From NCBI GenBank assembly GCA_036346255.1, contig JAYEVH010000058.1:1-64000 (forward strand): 64,000 nucleotides of DNA. Reading direction: 5' to 3'. The translations under genes and the position numbers were made by a program. This document shows positions 33,690-45,249 of the stretch, piece by piece (positions within the stretch are counted from its first letter, which is position 1; each line of letters begins with the position of its first letter). Origin of the DNA: Ampelocalamus luodianensis (lineage: Eukaryota; Streptophyta; Magnoliopsida; Poales; Poaceae). The notes below the pieces were generated by a model. The model was not told where the DNA came from and ran no database searches. It saw only the letters and a list, made by a program, of their open reading frames with translations.

Positions 33690-36200
33690 ATGTCAGATCC
33701 AATTACCCAATGGCCGGTTTCAGATTTGAGCATGAAGAAGCTCAAGAGCTTGAAGAAGATTGGGATGCTTCCCGACCAGACCTTGATCTGTTGGAGATTA
33801 GTGGTCAGGGAGCATTTTCCCGGTGGTGAAGAGGGAGAAATCCTTGTTTTCCTCGCATATGTCGAGTGCGGTTTTAGGTTGTCGATTCACCCTTTCCGCC
33901 CCAATATCTTAAGAGTACTATGGAATCGAACTAGTGAATCTAGCTCCCAACTCGATTGCCAACATCAGCATCTTTATCTTCCTTTGCGAGGCTTACTTGG
34001 GGATCCCGCCAGATCTGGAAGTCTTCAGGTATTTCTACAAGATGTCGAGGTTGAGGAAATCGGCGGCGTCACCTGGGGAGTGCGCTCTACACCTCCACGA
34101 CGGAAAGGCTGATGAGTACATCCATATGTACTCAAAATCTTTATGGTCGTCATGGAAGAAAAGCTGGTTCTATATGACGGTCACCAAAGAAGACAACCTC
34201 TGCTTTGCCGGCAAGGTGGCAGTCGAGAACCCAAGATAGCGTTCCTCTGCGAAGGAGGGAAGAGTGGGGAGTTGAATTGAAGCGATCCAACTCTTTAGCA
34301 TCAAGAGGCTGACTTCTTGGCATGTGGTGAGAGAGTTCTTCACATACCGGGTAAACCCCCTGAAGCTCCGATCACGTACATCACCCTAGTACGTTGGTCG
34401 TGAAAATACAATCATCGATTGTGCGGAAAGTAAGTCTCGACTAGTATTGTTTGCTTTGGTTGATTATTTTGTAACCTCACAGTCTCTTTTCTCTTCCTAC
34501 AACCCTTTTCGCTAAAGAAGTCAAGGAACGAATAAAGATGATCTATGCTGGGGAGCCTAATGACAAGGCTATGGTTCCCCATATTTTGGCATCCTGTTCT
34601 CCAACTGAGAGAATAGAGAAGCTCAAGGTAAAAAATAAAAAAAACCTTCCTTTCATCATTTATGTAATTTTTCGATCGCATAACATAACTTTGTTTTTAT
34701 TTTACAGTCGGTCGGGTTGGAGATCAACGAGCTTACCGGGAGCTCTCATCCAATCGATGTTCCGACCCCTTCTGCCCCAACGACCACTCAGAAGGGGTCG
34801 TTGGGGCAGACTTTGCTCCAGGGCGTTTCAAAATCAAGACAAGGAAGACCAGGTATGTATAAATGAAAGACATATGAATTCATACCTTTAGTATCTTTTG
34901 TCTTTTGATGCTTGCTCCCTTTATTCCTTCTACTTTATAGATCCTCTGGTGTTCCAGTCAATTCCGATCGGAGCATCCCTCAGGAGGAAACTCTTGAGGA
35001 AAAGGTGGTCGAGCTAGCCCCCGAGCAGGCGGCAACTCCAGCTCTGGTTCCCATTGCTCAGGATTCCTTGGCGGCTTCGACTCTGTCTAAGGAGACTGGA
35101 GTTGAAGAAGAGCCTCAGCAGGTAACCCCCTGCTGGGACCGTTCAAGGAGAGAGGATTTCTTCGTTACTGAAGAAGTCTCCTCATCCTAGCAACTTCCCT
35201 AGTTGCCCTCAGATATTCAATGATGAGATGCTCGACGAGGCCTAGAAGAGAACTTTGGACCGTCAAGTGGAGACGAATCCTAATGCTATCTACCCCGAAT
35301 ATGCAGACATTGCGATCCAGGTAAACACCTAGGACCAGTCTTATAGTATTTTCTTCAAAGTTTATTTACAAACTTAAAAAAGTTTGTTATTTGTAGCATA
35401 TGGTGAATAATTTTACTGTGGTCGGAGGACTGACCCAGCGAATAACAAGTTTGAAAAACAAAATTCCGAACTAAAAAGTAAGTACTTTCCTTCTTGAATT
35501 TTTCTTCCCGTTTGTATCTTGTTCTCCGTTGTTTATCAATTTCTTCTCTTGTCATTTTTCACAGAATTAAAGAATATTGAGATGGAGGTTATGGCTAAAG
35601 AAGCCAAAATAACCAATCTTGAAGAGAGGTGTAAGGCCTATGACTGGTCGATCGAAGACTGGTCGACCAAGTTCAATGAGGCCTCTCTCAAGAACAAAGA
35701 AGCCATCGAGGCTTTGGAGAAGAAAGCTAAAGGTAACTAATCATAAATCCGACCAGATTATTGTATGTTATAATTATATTTCTTTAACTTTTGAATAACT
35801 CATGCGAGCAAGTCCAAAAATTAGAAAAAGCTCCTGAGTTCAAACATGGCAAAGAGGCAGAACTTGGGCAGAGCCTTGAAGAGAAAGTCAAGGCTCTTAA
35901 CAAAACCGTATAGCTAGTCGTGTAGTGTCGATGACTGGTTCTCTCATGACTCAAACTGATTTGCGACCAGCTGGGCCATCATAAAGGGATTAGACTTCCT
36001 TTAAACACTAGTCGTAGGTTCATAACCGTTATAATGTGCGCTTCTGATATGCGGGCCTATTTGACAAAGGCTCTAACTTTGACCGAAAATGTTGACCTAG
36101 TCAAGAATCCTCGTTACTTATTTCAAACAATGATCTAGGATATTACTACTAAAGTTCCAACATTTTTCCAGTAGAAGGGTTGAACACCAAAACCAGGTAA
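33690..36200 (+). pseudogene. Decayed gene like plant 'putative gypsy type transposon' (Transposase_28, PF04195)
   Basis: From ATG 33690 a frame reads MSDPITQWPVSDLSMKKLKS, then a VREHFPGGEEGEILVFLAYV block and GFRLSIHPF. After a frameshift near 33900 the adjacent frame gives APNSIANISIFIFLCEAYLG and PPDLEVFRYFYKMS (about 33943-34050). This resembles the family with F-GF-LPISPFF and PNSI-I-IFAFLCEAFLG-PP. Later exon-like pieces include a coiled coil rich in E/K (35570-35740) and another at 35815-35920, separated by intron-like AT-rich DNA. Stops and shifts make it a pseudogene. The protein role is unknown; such genes occur in large grass retroelements. Confidence 0.6.
34764..34810. repeat. 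Overlapping inverted repeats (two alternative hairpins)
   Basis: Arms 34764-34774 and 34789-34799 (GACCCCTTCTG) form one perfect inverted repeat. Arms 34771-34785 and 34796-34810 (TCTGCCCCAACGACC) form another with a 10-base loop. They share bases and cannot form together. Confidence 0.75.
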
Positions 36201-36578
36201 AAACGAAAAACTTAGATGTTGAGTTGCTCGTGGGAGGATTCAAGTCAACATGACTAAAGATATTATCCCAGATGTCCTAGCAATCTAAACCACAACACAA
36301 TGCATAGCAAAAGCTATTGGAACTCAAGAATCAAATTGCACCCTATTCAGGCTAAAACCTGGGCAAACTTCAAGAACTTGTTGAAACAAGTCCTAGATGG
36401 ATAGAATCTGACCTCCTACATGTAAAGCCATATTTTACACATTCTTAGCACACAACAAGATCAAGAAGAGAGCAAAACCCAAGGCAAAGCAAGAACTCAA
36501 GATACACAAGGTGAAGCACATCTACGAATTTTGGATATCTATTGATACTTGAGGAATGTTTTCAGCCACTCCATATGG

Positions 36579-36888
36579 AGGACAAAGCTCAATGGGGTAG
36601 CTTTACGTGGTGACAAGACCAAATGGGGCAACCTTGCGTAGTGACAAGACCAGGTGGGGTAGCCTTACGCAGTGACAAGACCAGGCGGGGTAGCCTTGCG
36701 TAGTGACAAGACCAGACGGGGCAACTTCGCACAGTGACAAGACCAGACGTGGCAGCTTTGCGTAGTTACAAGACCAGATATGGTAGCTTCGTGTAGTGAC
36801 AAGACCAGACAGGGCAGCTTTGCGCACTCACAAGATCAGACAGGGAAACTTTGCGCAGTGATAAGACCAGACAAGCCATCTTTGTGCA
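36579..36888 (+). repeat. 31-bp tandem repeat, about 10 copies
   Basis: Nine copies of a 31-base unit beginning near GTGACAAGACCAGACGGGG run from 36610 to 36888 without length change, preceded by one weaker copy (36579-36609). As 31 is not a multiple of 3, translation cycles through three frames; the open frames here are by-products. No spacers are present. Confidence 0.88.
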
Positions 36889-36997
36889 ACGACGTGACCC
36901 TACGCTGCGGCAATATTCCTCCTCGTGGACGCGAATTTGCTTCAACCGGATTGCACTTCAGCCGCTATCGAACCGCTACAGCTAAGTTGGCTTCCAC

Positions 36998-37005
36998 TAT
37001 AAATA
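36998..37005 (+). promoter_or_regulatory. TATA box before the GRF-like gene
   Basis: TATAAATA lies 40 bp before the ATG at 37045, after the tandem array. Confidence 0.5.
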
Positions 37006-37044
37006 CAATGCTGCTCGGCCAAGAACTCTACAACACTACCTACG

Positions 37045-37823
37045 ATGGACAAGGAAAAGGAATAGGAGAAAATTCGCAAACTCTTGAAAGACTAGATGTC
37101 TCCCCACGAGACTAGTGCTCGCCATCATGCATTTAGTCAGCGGCCTTACACACACCAAACTTTTCCCGAGCTTGTGGATCTAAAGAGGCTTCCTCGCAGT
37201 ACGCCCAACGATTCTGGGTCGAGTCGCGCCCCCTCCTATGACAGCTGAATGCCCTCCGAAAGGGCCCCCATGGGGGTGGCGCCACCCCTTTGCTGGTGTC
37301 GGGACGCCTGCAAGTGCGTCAAATCAACTGATGAGTGGACCATTAGGCAGCGCTATTGGTGTTGCGCAAACTACGGTGCAGACTACCCTGACCGCAGGTT
37401 TGACACGGAGAGCTACAAGCAGCCGGTAATGAAATCGTATTTTCGTGCACACTACTATTTTTCTTCCCATTACGCCGTACCCACGTCTCTCTTCCCACCG
37501 CAGTCTCCGCCGCGCCTATGCAACTTCAGCCAGTGGATCGACGACAAGATCCACCCATACGACATGTGGATGTTTCTGACACGGAAGGGCTAGGCCAGGG
37601 AGGACTAGAGGACCGTGAAAGGCGTCTTGCAGAGCTGCAGGCTGAGAAGGACGAGAAGGAGAGGCGGGACAGGCTGCACGAGGAGCAGGAGTGCGAGCAT
37701 GCCAGGCGACGGGAAGCTGAGAGGGAGCGGAAGAGGGCCATCGTGGCGAGAGCTACGGCGCAAGGCGATGATTACAACGCCGAGCTAGGCCGCAAGGGCA
37801 AATGGCCACGTTTCACACAGTAG
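37045..37823 (+). pseudogene. GRF-type zinc-finger-like protein with C-terminal coiled coil, three stops
   Basis: From ATG 37045 one frame runs MDKEKE, a TAG at 37063, EKIRKLLKD, a TAG at 37093, MSPHETSARHH, a TGA at 37246, then PPLCWCRDACKCVKSTDEW and RYWCCANYGADYPDRRF. Spaced Cys pairs and the later CNFSQWIDD fit a GRF-type zinc finger seen in many transposon-linked grass proteins. A likely intron with GTAATG...CCGCAG ends lies about 37428-37502. After a frameshift near 37590 comes an E/R-rich coiled coil ending KWPRFTQ. All three stops can come from CAG or CGA by C-to-T. A nearly intact gene may have died recently, or one codon could be misread. Confidence 0.6.
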
Positions 37824-37868
37824 TTCGACCCTCTTCGTCCACATGTCTCATGTATTTCTATTTCCCTA

Positions 37869-38260
37869 CACTACTATAGAAAAGGTCTTCTGCACGTTTA
37901 AAACGCCATTACGCATTTGTTTCGTGAGCCGCCTCGAGTCTATGGATCGCTGATAACATGAGTCATCACGCACGGTTTTAAAACCGTCGTAATGCATACT
38001 ATCACGCACGGTTATTAACTCGTAACCGCCAGATAGTCGACTATCACGCATAGCTTGTGTATGTAACCGTCGTGATAGGCGATTATCACATACCGCTTGT
38101 ATATGAAACCGCTCGTGATAGATGATGCATCATGCACGGTTTGTAAATTAAACCGCCTATGAGAGATGATGTACCACGCGATTTTTAGATTAAACCGCTC
38201 GTGAGAGATGATACTTCACGGACGGTATGTCCTAAAGAACCGTCTGTGATATTCTTTTGT
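37869..38260. repeat. CACTA left TIR and subterminal repeats
   Basis: TIR at 37869-37885, followed by degenerate repeats of an AACCGTC-GTGATA type motif in both orientations (37900-38250). In En/Spm such motifs bind the element-encoded DNA-binding protein; that role here is inferred. Confidence 0.8.
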
Positions 38261-38639
38261 TTTGACAAATCTATTTCCGTTTATTGGCTAGCCTCGGAAA
38301 ATGCTAGCCATGCCCTCTGAAACAAGCTGAAACACAACAAGTTGTATACATCCAATTCACATTCATTTCAGAAACAATTACATCCAATTGCATTCATTTC
38401 AGAAACAAGCACATCCAATTAACAAATCAATTAGCTAAAATTAACCATTCATGTACATTTACACACATGTACTGTTAAGTTCAATATTTTATCCCAATCA
38501 AGTTCAATCTACATTGTGGAACTTCCCATTTGGATTTATGACCTCACGGTTCAAGAATGTTGCAAGCTGTCCTCGAATTTTTATGAGCTGGCACTATTCC
38601 AACGCAGTTTCCGCGATGGTCGCAATCTGTTGCTATTAA

Positions 38640-41500
38640 GATTAAATTCGTGCATATATAAATTGATAAGTATGAAATAATTATTGCAAGATTGACAAAC
38701 CTAAGGATCATTGGTTATCGCGGAACCGATGAGTAGTTCGATGTTGTGGCAAATATAGAATCCACAGATGTTGCAGATCTACGCCACGCGGTGGCACTGC
38801 AAAAATAGAATTGGTTAGTTCGAGAGGCATTACTATGAAGTGTTATATAGGATTAATGTGTACTGGGAATACCGGGAATTTTAGATCGTGTCGCAGGTCC
38901 TCCTTGCATATCCTCCTTTTGCAAAGCACGCCTTGAACGACCCACGTGATTCAAAAACTTAGCCTTAACCATTGCAAAGGAAGGAAAGACTGTACAATAG
39001 AGTCATCTATGGAGGAAATGTGTTTACCCGTTGATTAATTGTCGGATAACTGTGAAGTTGTGTTTGGCCCTCTGTAGGGAATCTAGGTATATTACCAAGT
39101 TCTGTTCTGGTATAATTACAATTAGAATCCAGTGGAACCTACACAGGTATGTCGCTATGGTCATTGAACCTAAGTTCGTGTTGCTTATAAAGTACAAATC
39201 AACAAGTATAGCCACTAGTGCAACACTTACTCCTGGTTGTAGGGCAAAAGTATGAATTGCTTGTTGCGGTGAGCCAGCAATGAGTCCACCATGTAATCCT
39301 CGACAAATTTTGCATTCGCCTTGATGATTTGCTTGGAGACCACGTGTGGATCGAGGAAACCTACCGGTGAATTCATTACTTCGGCTTCAGAAATCATGTA
39401 TCTATCTATATATATATACAAAAGCAAGGAGTTATATATAACATTTATCGGTATTACACGAACATTGACCGTAATTGTACACACTTACAGTGTCCAACAT
39501 CACATAAGTGAGACGTCGAGGGAGTCGAGGTTGAAGAGAGAGAACATGTCATCGAAGGTCACCGTGAAAACACAGTCTTGAGCCTCGTGGTTAAAATGAT
39601 CCTTCTTGAACTTGACGGTGACACCCGAGCGTCGTTGTTCATCCGTCTTGTTGGCCTGTTCCATATACCATGTGTGCAATCTCGTGCAAGCCAATCCTAG
39701 GGTAGGGCTGTCTAACCTCTCGACCAACGGCTCGCCTAGTATGAATTTTTTGGGCCAACGACAAGAAGGGGATATCAGAACAGGAGTCGACCGTCTTCGA
39801 TTTTCCCTTGCTGCCTCACTTTGTAGAGGTCGACTTCACAAGAGTCGACCGAGCACGAGGTGTAGATGCATTTGATGCACCGGGCCCTTGCTACTTCGGT
39901 ACAGGTAGCTCTGGTACAGATACTTCCTATGAAGTGACACCGGTGCAGGTAGCTCTAGGCAGATGTCTCTCTTGGGCCACTGGATGAATGCTCCAATGGC
40001 TTGCCCTAAAGTCACGACCTCGTCGTTTATGGGCTTCTCCAGTTGGACGACCTCAAAATTGGCATAAACACCGTCCACATTAACTTTTGCTAAACCCGAC
40101 GTCATATTTACACCGTCCAGCAAGGCCCCGACACCGGATGGATATGCCTGACCCCAAACAGCATCCAGGGCAATGGAGCCACATCTCACTTGGAGCTTGC
40201 ACTTCGTAGCCCCATACATAAATACAAAATTAGCTACTCGAACAGGCCTATCAATGGATCGAGCATTCCAGAGATAATAATTATTACCAGGATGTCATCA
40301 ACATGAAATATGTTATCGATTTCTAAGTTATGGTTGAACGCGCAGCTACTCGGACGTTTGGGGGGCTAGCTAGCAAAGTAGCGGCGGGGACTTCGAACTG
40401 ATTTGTGAGGGATGCACGAATCTCCTCTCGTACGACATCCCGCATCTCTTCTTTGAGGGATGCACGAATCTCCTCTTGTAGCTGTGCTTCGCGCTCGGCT
40501 TTGGCTCTCTTCCTACTCCGGTACGTCTCGGAGTCCTTTGAGAATCCTTTGTTCCAATCAACATAAAGACCAATGCCTCTCGTGCGACCCGGATGCTCCT
40601 TGTTTTCCAGGGCTGCGGAGAGTATATCTCTTTCCCTGTCTGCCTGGAATGAGCCTTGGGAAGATTGAGTACTCGGCTCTTCCTACAAGAGCCCAACATG
40701 TTATTTCACTTTCTATGAAGTTATCGAGTGATTACAAACTAGGTAGTTCGATATCTTACCATGCGCCAGAACACTTCCTCATCTGTAGGGTTTGGAAAGG
40801 AGATGACCCCTGAAGACGCGGTAGATAACCTCGCCATTAGCCACTGTTTGGAACACTCATTAGTGATCCCGAAAAATGGCGGGGAGGCGTCCAACTGGCG
40901 TGCATGCTCGTTCTGAGCCCTCCATTGCGGGATTTTACCCGCATACCCAGCGGTGCCGAGTCTGTGGGGGTGCATGTTTTTTTGCTTGGAGGGCCCTATG
41001 CGCCTCACTTTCAATCCTAAAATCATTTGTCTTCTTCTTCGCCACAAAGTCTTCCCAGTACTCCTCCACGAACAGATATTTCTAAAAGAGCGTCAAATCC
41101 TTCTCCACGTAATCCTTGATAAGCGTGCTCTTGAAGTTCCTCCATGCTTTGCACGCCGCTAGCAACGCATATCGTTGGACGAAGGCCTTGTGTTGTTCCG
41201 GTATCTGGAACGATTTAAAAATTTCCGTCATCAGCACAGTTTTCATATTCTCATCTTTGGTCAACTCCTTCCATGAATCAAAGGTGATCTTGACCCGTTC
41301 GCGTGCAACTATTCCGACCGTTGTCCAAAATGTGAACGCTGCTTGGCGAGGACTTAGAGGGGCCCAGAGACATCGACTCTCGTGATGGTAAATTGGCCCT
41401 TGGGCATTTTCGATATTCCTCTTTCCTTGTGCTTGGATTTTCTAGTGGACGGCACATCAAACGCATGAGGCGACGATGACGGAGAATGAGTGGACGACAT
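38640..41500 (-). pseudogene. CACTA second gene: Transposase_24-like, DUF8039-like and Ulp1-like protease
   Basis: A likely start ATG is at 41500 (MSSTHSPSSSPHAFDVPSTR). Pieces then give a plant Transposase_24-like part (FVQRYALLAACKAWRNFKST at 41130-41190; HRLGTAGYAGKIPQW at 40920-40965; GRTRGIGLYVDWNKGF at 40540-40590). An exon at 39840-40219 (SGLAKVNVDGVYANFEVVQL, IGAFIQWPKRDI) resembles DUF8039. A C48 (Ulp1/SUMO protease) part follows: NAKFVEDYMVDSLLAHRNKQ (about 39290), FHWILIVIIPEQN with the His and YLDSL with the Asp (39065-39135), and NICGFYICHNIELLIG with the Cys (about 38725-38775). A TAG precedes the Cys part and a frameshift lies near 40960. Introns are plausible (GTAAGA...TTGTAG near 40685-40757). 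Confidence 0.7.
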
Positions 41501-42105
41501 CTTCACGAGAAATAGAGGTTGTCACGCATCAACATAATTGACATATAAACATGTAAATCCTCTAAGTCAGCCAACAACACTTGCTCTACTGACAAAATAA
41601 CATGTATTATGAATTGGATCATAGAACCCGGAGGTTCAACCAATTAACCAAATGCAAGAGGGTAATAAAATTAAAATGTTGTGATAGTCACGAAGCAGAT
41701 GGCAATCAAAGCCAAGCAATCTGAGCAATATGTGAGGGGAAAGGGCGTCGTTGGCAACTCGGCATCTGTTACCTTTGGGTGTCGAGGGAAGGACGAGCAG
41801 GCAGGGCGACGTCGAAGGGGAGGAGGGGCGCCGGTTTCGGGGAAGCGGCAGCTCGAGCTCGAGGAGGAGGCGGCGGGCTCAGGGAAGGAGGCACGTCAGG
41901 CTCGAGGAGGAGGTGGCGTCGAGGATGGCAGCGACAGGCTCGGGGAGGAGGCGGCGGCTCATGCTCGGGGAGGCGGCGGCTCGTGCTCGAGGAGGCAGCG
42001 CCGACGGGCTCAAGGGAGGAGTCGCGCTGGGCTCGAGGAGGAGGGAGGAGTTGAGAAACTTAATATTTTGAGTGGGGGGCGCGACAAACCCTAGAGTCTG
42101 AATAT
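41501..42105. other. GC-rich spacer upstream of the CACTA second gene
   Basis: From 41780 to 42060 the DNA is GAGGAGGCGG-rich, giving Glu/Gly/Arg or Arg/Ala open frames on several strands. I read these as low-complexity 5' leader or promoter DNA rather than coding. Confidence 0.45.
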
Positions 42106-42600
42106 AAATAGGGTTGGACATTCCAGACGATTCTAATAAATAACCGTCTGTGATATAAATAGGGTTGGACATCCTGCATTTGTTCCAATAAATAAATGCT
42201 CGGGATATCTATGTATCACGCATTTGTTAATATGGAACCGTCTGTGATATATATATGTATCACAGATGGTGTTTATATGGAACCGTCTGTGATATCTATG
42301 TATCACAGACGGTATTTATATGGAACCATCTGTGATATCTAATCACAGACGGTTTATCCTAAGAAATCGTCTATAATATTCTTTTGTATTGCTAAATCTA
42401 TTTCTGTTTATTGGCTAGCCTTAGGAAATGCTAGCCATACCCTCTAAAACAAGCAGAAACACAACAAGTACATGTATACATCCAATTCACATTCATTTTA
42501 GAAACAAGCACATCCATTTCACAAATTCAGATATGACACATTCTCATATACATAAATGCAAATTCACATATGACACATTCTCATATACATAAATGCAAAT
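42106..42600. repeat. Internal second copy of the CACTA end region
   Basis: The part 42106-42370 carries ACCGTCTGTGATAT-type subterminal motifs. The part 42371-42600 closely repeats 38250-38480 (GGCTAGCC...AATGCTAGCCAT, then AACAAG, then CATCCAATTCACATTCATTT). It lies just beyond the 3' end of TNP2, as 37869-38480 lies beyond the second gene. No TIR is visible here. Confidence 0.75.
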
Positions 42601-44315
42601 TCAGAACATATGACATAAACATTTCATTCATCATTCCACTTGCTTATCTCCTTTAAAAATTAGCCCTTCATGATGATCGACGCGACGCGTATGTAGCTAG
42701 TTTCGTCACGTCGTTCTTCCTCGACCCTTATGCCATTTCCGAAAGGAGGCAACTCGTTAAATTGATTGTATTATTCCTCGTCCACTACATTCTCAACTAT
42801 GACAATCCTCCTTTTTCCATGAAGAACTACGTGACGCTTCTTATTTGCCTAGTCGGTTACATAGAAGACTTAAACAACTTGGTTAGTGAGTACGAATAGT
42901 TCGTCTTTGTATCCGACACGTTTGAGGTTCACGGTAGTGACGCCGTACCTGTCGACCTTCACCTGTGGGAGATGGACCCAACGGCACCGAAACAACGGGA
43001 TCTTGAGAAGCACGTAGTCGAGCTCCCAAATCTCCTCTATGAACCCATAGTAGGAGCTCCTCAACCCATCGGTACTAAATGTATTTATGCGGACACCGTT
43101 GTTCTGGTTAGTGCTCTTTATATCCTGAGCCTGCGTATAGAATGTGTACCCATTTACGTCGTATCCTTACCATAGCACAACTGTAAATGTTGGCCCTTTT
43201 GCCAACCATGTCAGCATATCACTTGACGAGCTCCTAGCGAGTCGCTCCTTCAACCATTGGTTGAACTGATCACAGTTGTCTCGTGATCCAAACATCCGCC
43301 GCTCCGATTCATTGTCGGGCACGCCCTCAGCCGGTCGATATACGGGACACGCCGCTTATGTGTTGCAAGACCGTGAAATGGGTTTGAGTATATGCTCTCA
43401 TCTCTGGAGTGATTGCTTTCCTTCCGATGGTCCCGATACCCTCGAGCCTCCCCTCATGGTGAGATCGAGGCACACCTATTGGTTCAACCTGAGCCATGTA
43501 ATCGACGCTGAACTCAATGACCTCTTCGGTTGCATAACCTTCGACGATGCTGCCCTCCAGCCGAGATCGATTCCGTACATAGGACTTGAGAATTTCCATG
43601 AACCTCTCGAACGGGTACATGCTACGTAGGAATACGGGCCCGCACATCTTTATCAACCTCACAATGTGAACAATGAGATGGACCATAATATCGAAAAATA
43701 ATAGAGGGAAATACATCTCAAGATAACATAGAGTCATCACCACCTCGTCCTGTAGAGCATCTAGTTCTTCGGGATCGATAACCTTCTGGGCAATTGTGTT
43801 AAAGAAATAACACAACCTCATGATTGTTTCTCGGACCTTGATCGGCAAAATACTTTTAATTGCAACAGGGAGCATCTGTGTCATCAACACATGACAATCA
43901 TGAGACTTCATGCCAATTAACTTCAAATCTTCCATCGAAACAAGTTTCTTCATGTTGGAAGAGTAACCGGACGGAACTTTCACATCATGCAAGCACTGGC
44001 ACAATTCAGTTCTCTCGGCCTTGGACATAGTGTAACAAGCAGGGAGAAGGTACGTTCGTCCTTTATCGGTCTTTGTCGGTGCTAACTCAGGTCTGACGTC
44101 CATATCAACCAAGTCAAGCCGTGCATTGACACCATCCTTAATTTTGTCACGAATGTTCAGTAAGAGACCAATCAAGCTATCATATACATTCTTCTCTACG
44201 TGCATGACGTCGATATAGTGGCGAACTTCTAGGTGCTCCCAATAAGGTAAGTTCCAAAATATTGATCTCTTCTTCCAGATGTTCTTCTCACGGGTCCTCG
44301 ATTTACGTCCCTTTT

Positions 44316-45235
44316 TGATACGGGGGAGGCCCGATCTTCTCAGTGAGGAACCGTGGATAGTTGATGCGAAGTAGACGATGTCGCTAGCTGAACACTCGCG
44401 CCAATGCACGAACCCTCAACTCTTCGGAATACGCCCAAAACACACGGGTAGTTGTTCGTCGCGAGACCACGAACGATTTAACGCCAAGTCCCCAATTCCC
44501 AATGGAACGACGGCTTGACCTTGGATTGCGTAACAAAACAAATAGATCGCCTAATTCTCTCTCAAAGTCCTCGCATGAACTCGTGTCGAAAGAACAAGCA
44601 ATAGCTATGTTTCAATCTTATGCATAAACCGGTCTACCTCTATGTCGCGCCATGGGGTTTATATAGCCTCCCACGCAAGCACAAAACTCGGATGAACAAG
44701 AATGGCAAAGTGCTACAAGAATCCGAGTCCGACATCGCTCATTGCCGCAGATCCGAGTCCGACATCGCTCACGTGAACAAGAATCCGATTCAAAAAAACG
44801 CCCTACTTTAATTTGGAAATTTAAACTAGTCTCCTCTCGGTTCCCCTTGTATTGTGAGCTTTCCTTCTCTTAGCTTTGCGAATTTGTTCGATACACTTGA
44901 TGCTTCTTTTGATGCCAATGTAACCCTTGTTGGCCACATGTGTTTCTTCTCCATAAATTTGTTCCCGCCTCCTCTCCTCCAAAGGCTTCACAATGTTCAA
45001 ACCTAAGAATGCACAAAACATTTGCATGAGGTAATACCCAATTCTCATCAATGACAATAGAAGATTCATTAAGAAACAAAAGCACTGTTGATTTAGAAGT
45101 TTAGCTCTTGCTCTCGCAAGTGGACCAATATGCACTTCAGATTTGAATTATTTGAAGGCCATGTATGGCGTCCACCTCAAGATGTGTATGACCACCAATA
45201 GGAAAGATGTATAAGTGTTAGGGATGCCCTCATCA
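44316..45235 (-). repeat. E3 3' LTR (920 bp)
   Basis: Plus-strand ends TGATACGGGGGAGG and GCCCTCATCA. It has the short-class promoter (TATATAAA on the minus strand near 44656-44664) but the U3 start of the long class. A polypurine tract TCCTCCCCTCTTG follows at 45236. Confidence 0.9.
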
Positions 45236-45249
45236 TCCTCCCCTCTTGA

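Noticed and set aside
36579..36888. CRISPR-like array
   Set aside because: Units abut without spacers and the context is a plant nuclear genome.
36603..37115. Repetitive proteins encoded by the 31-bp array
   Set aside because: The unit length is not a multiple of three and frames are open on both strands by composition; no start or conserved domain supports coding.
41681..42094. Glu/Gly/Arg-rich open frames of up to 137 residues
   Set aside because: Low-complexity GAGGAGG DNA gives open frames in three frames and on both strands; it lies upstream of the start of the second CACTA gene.
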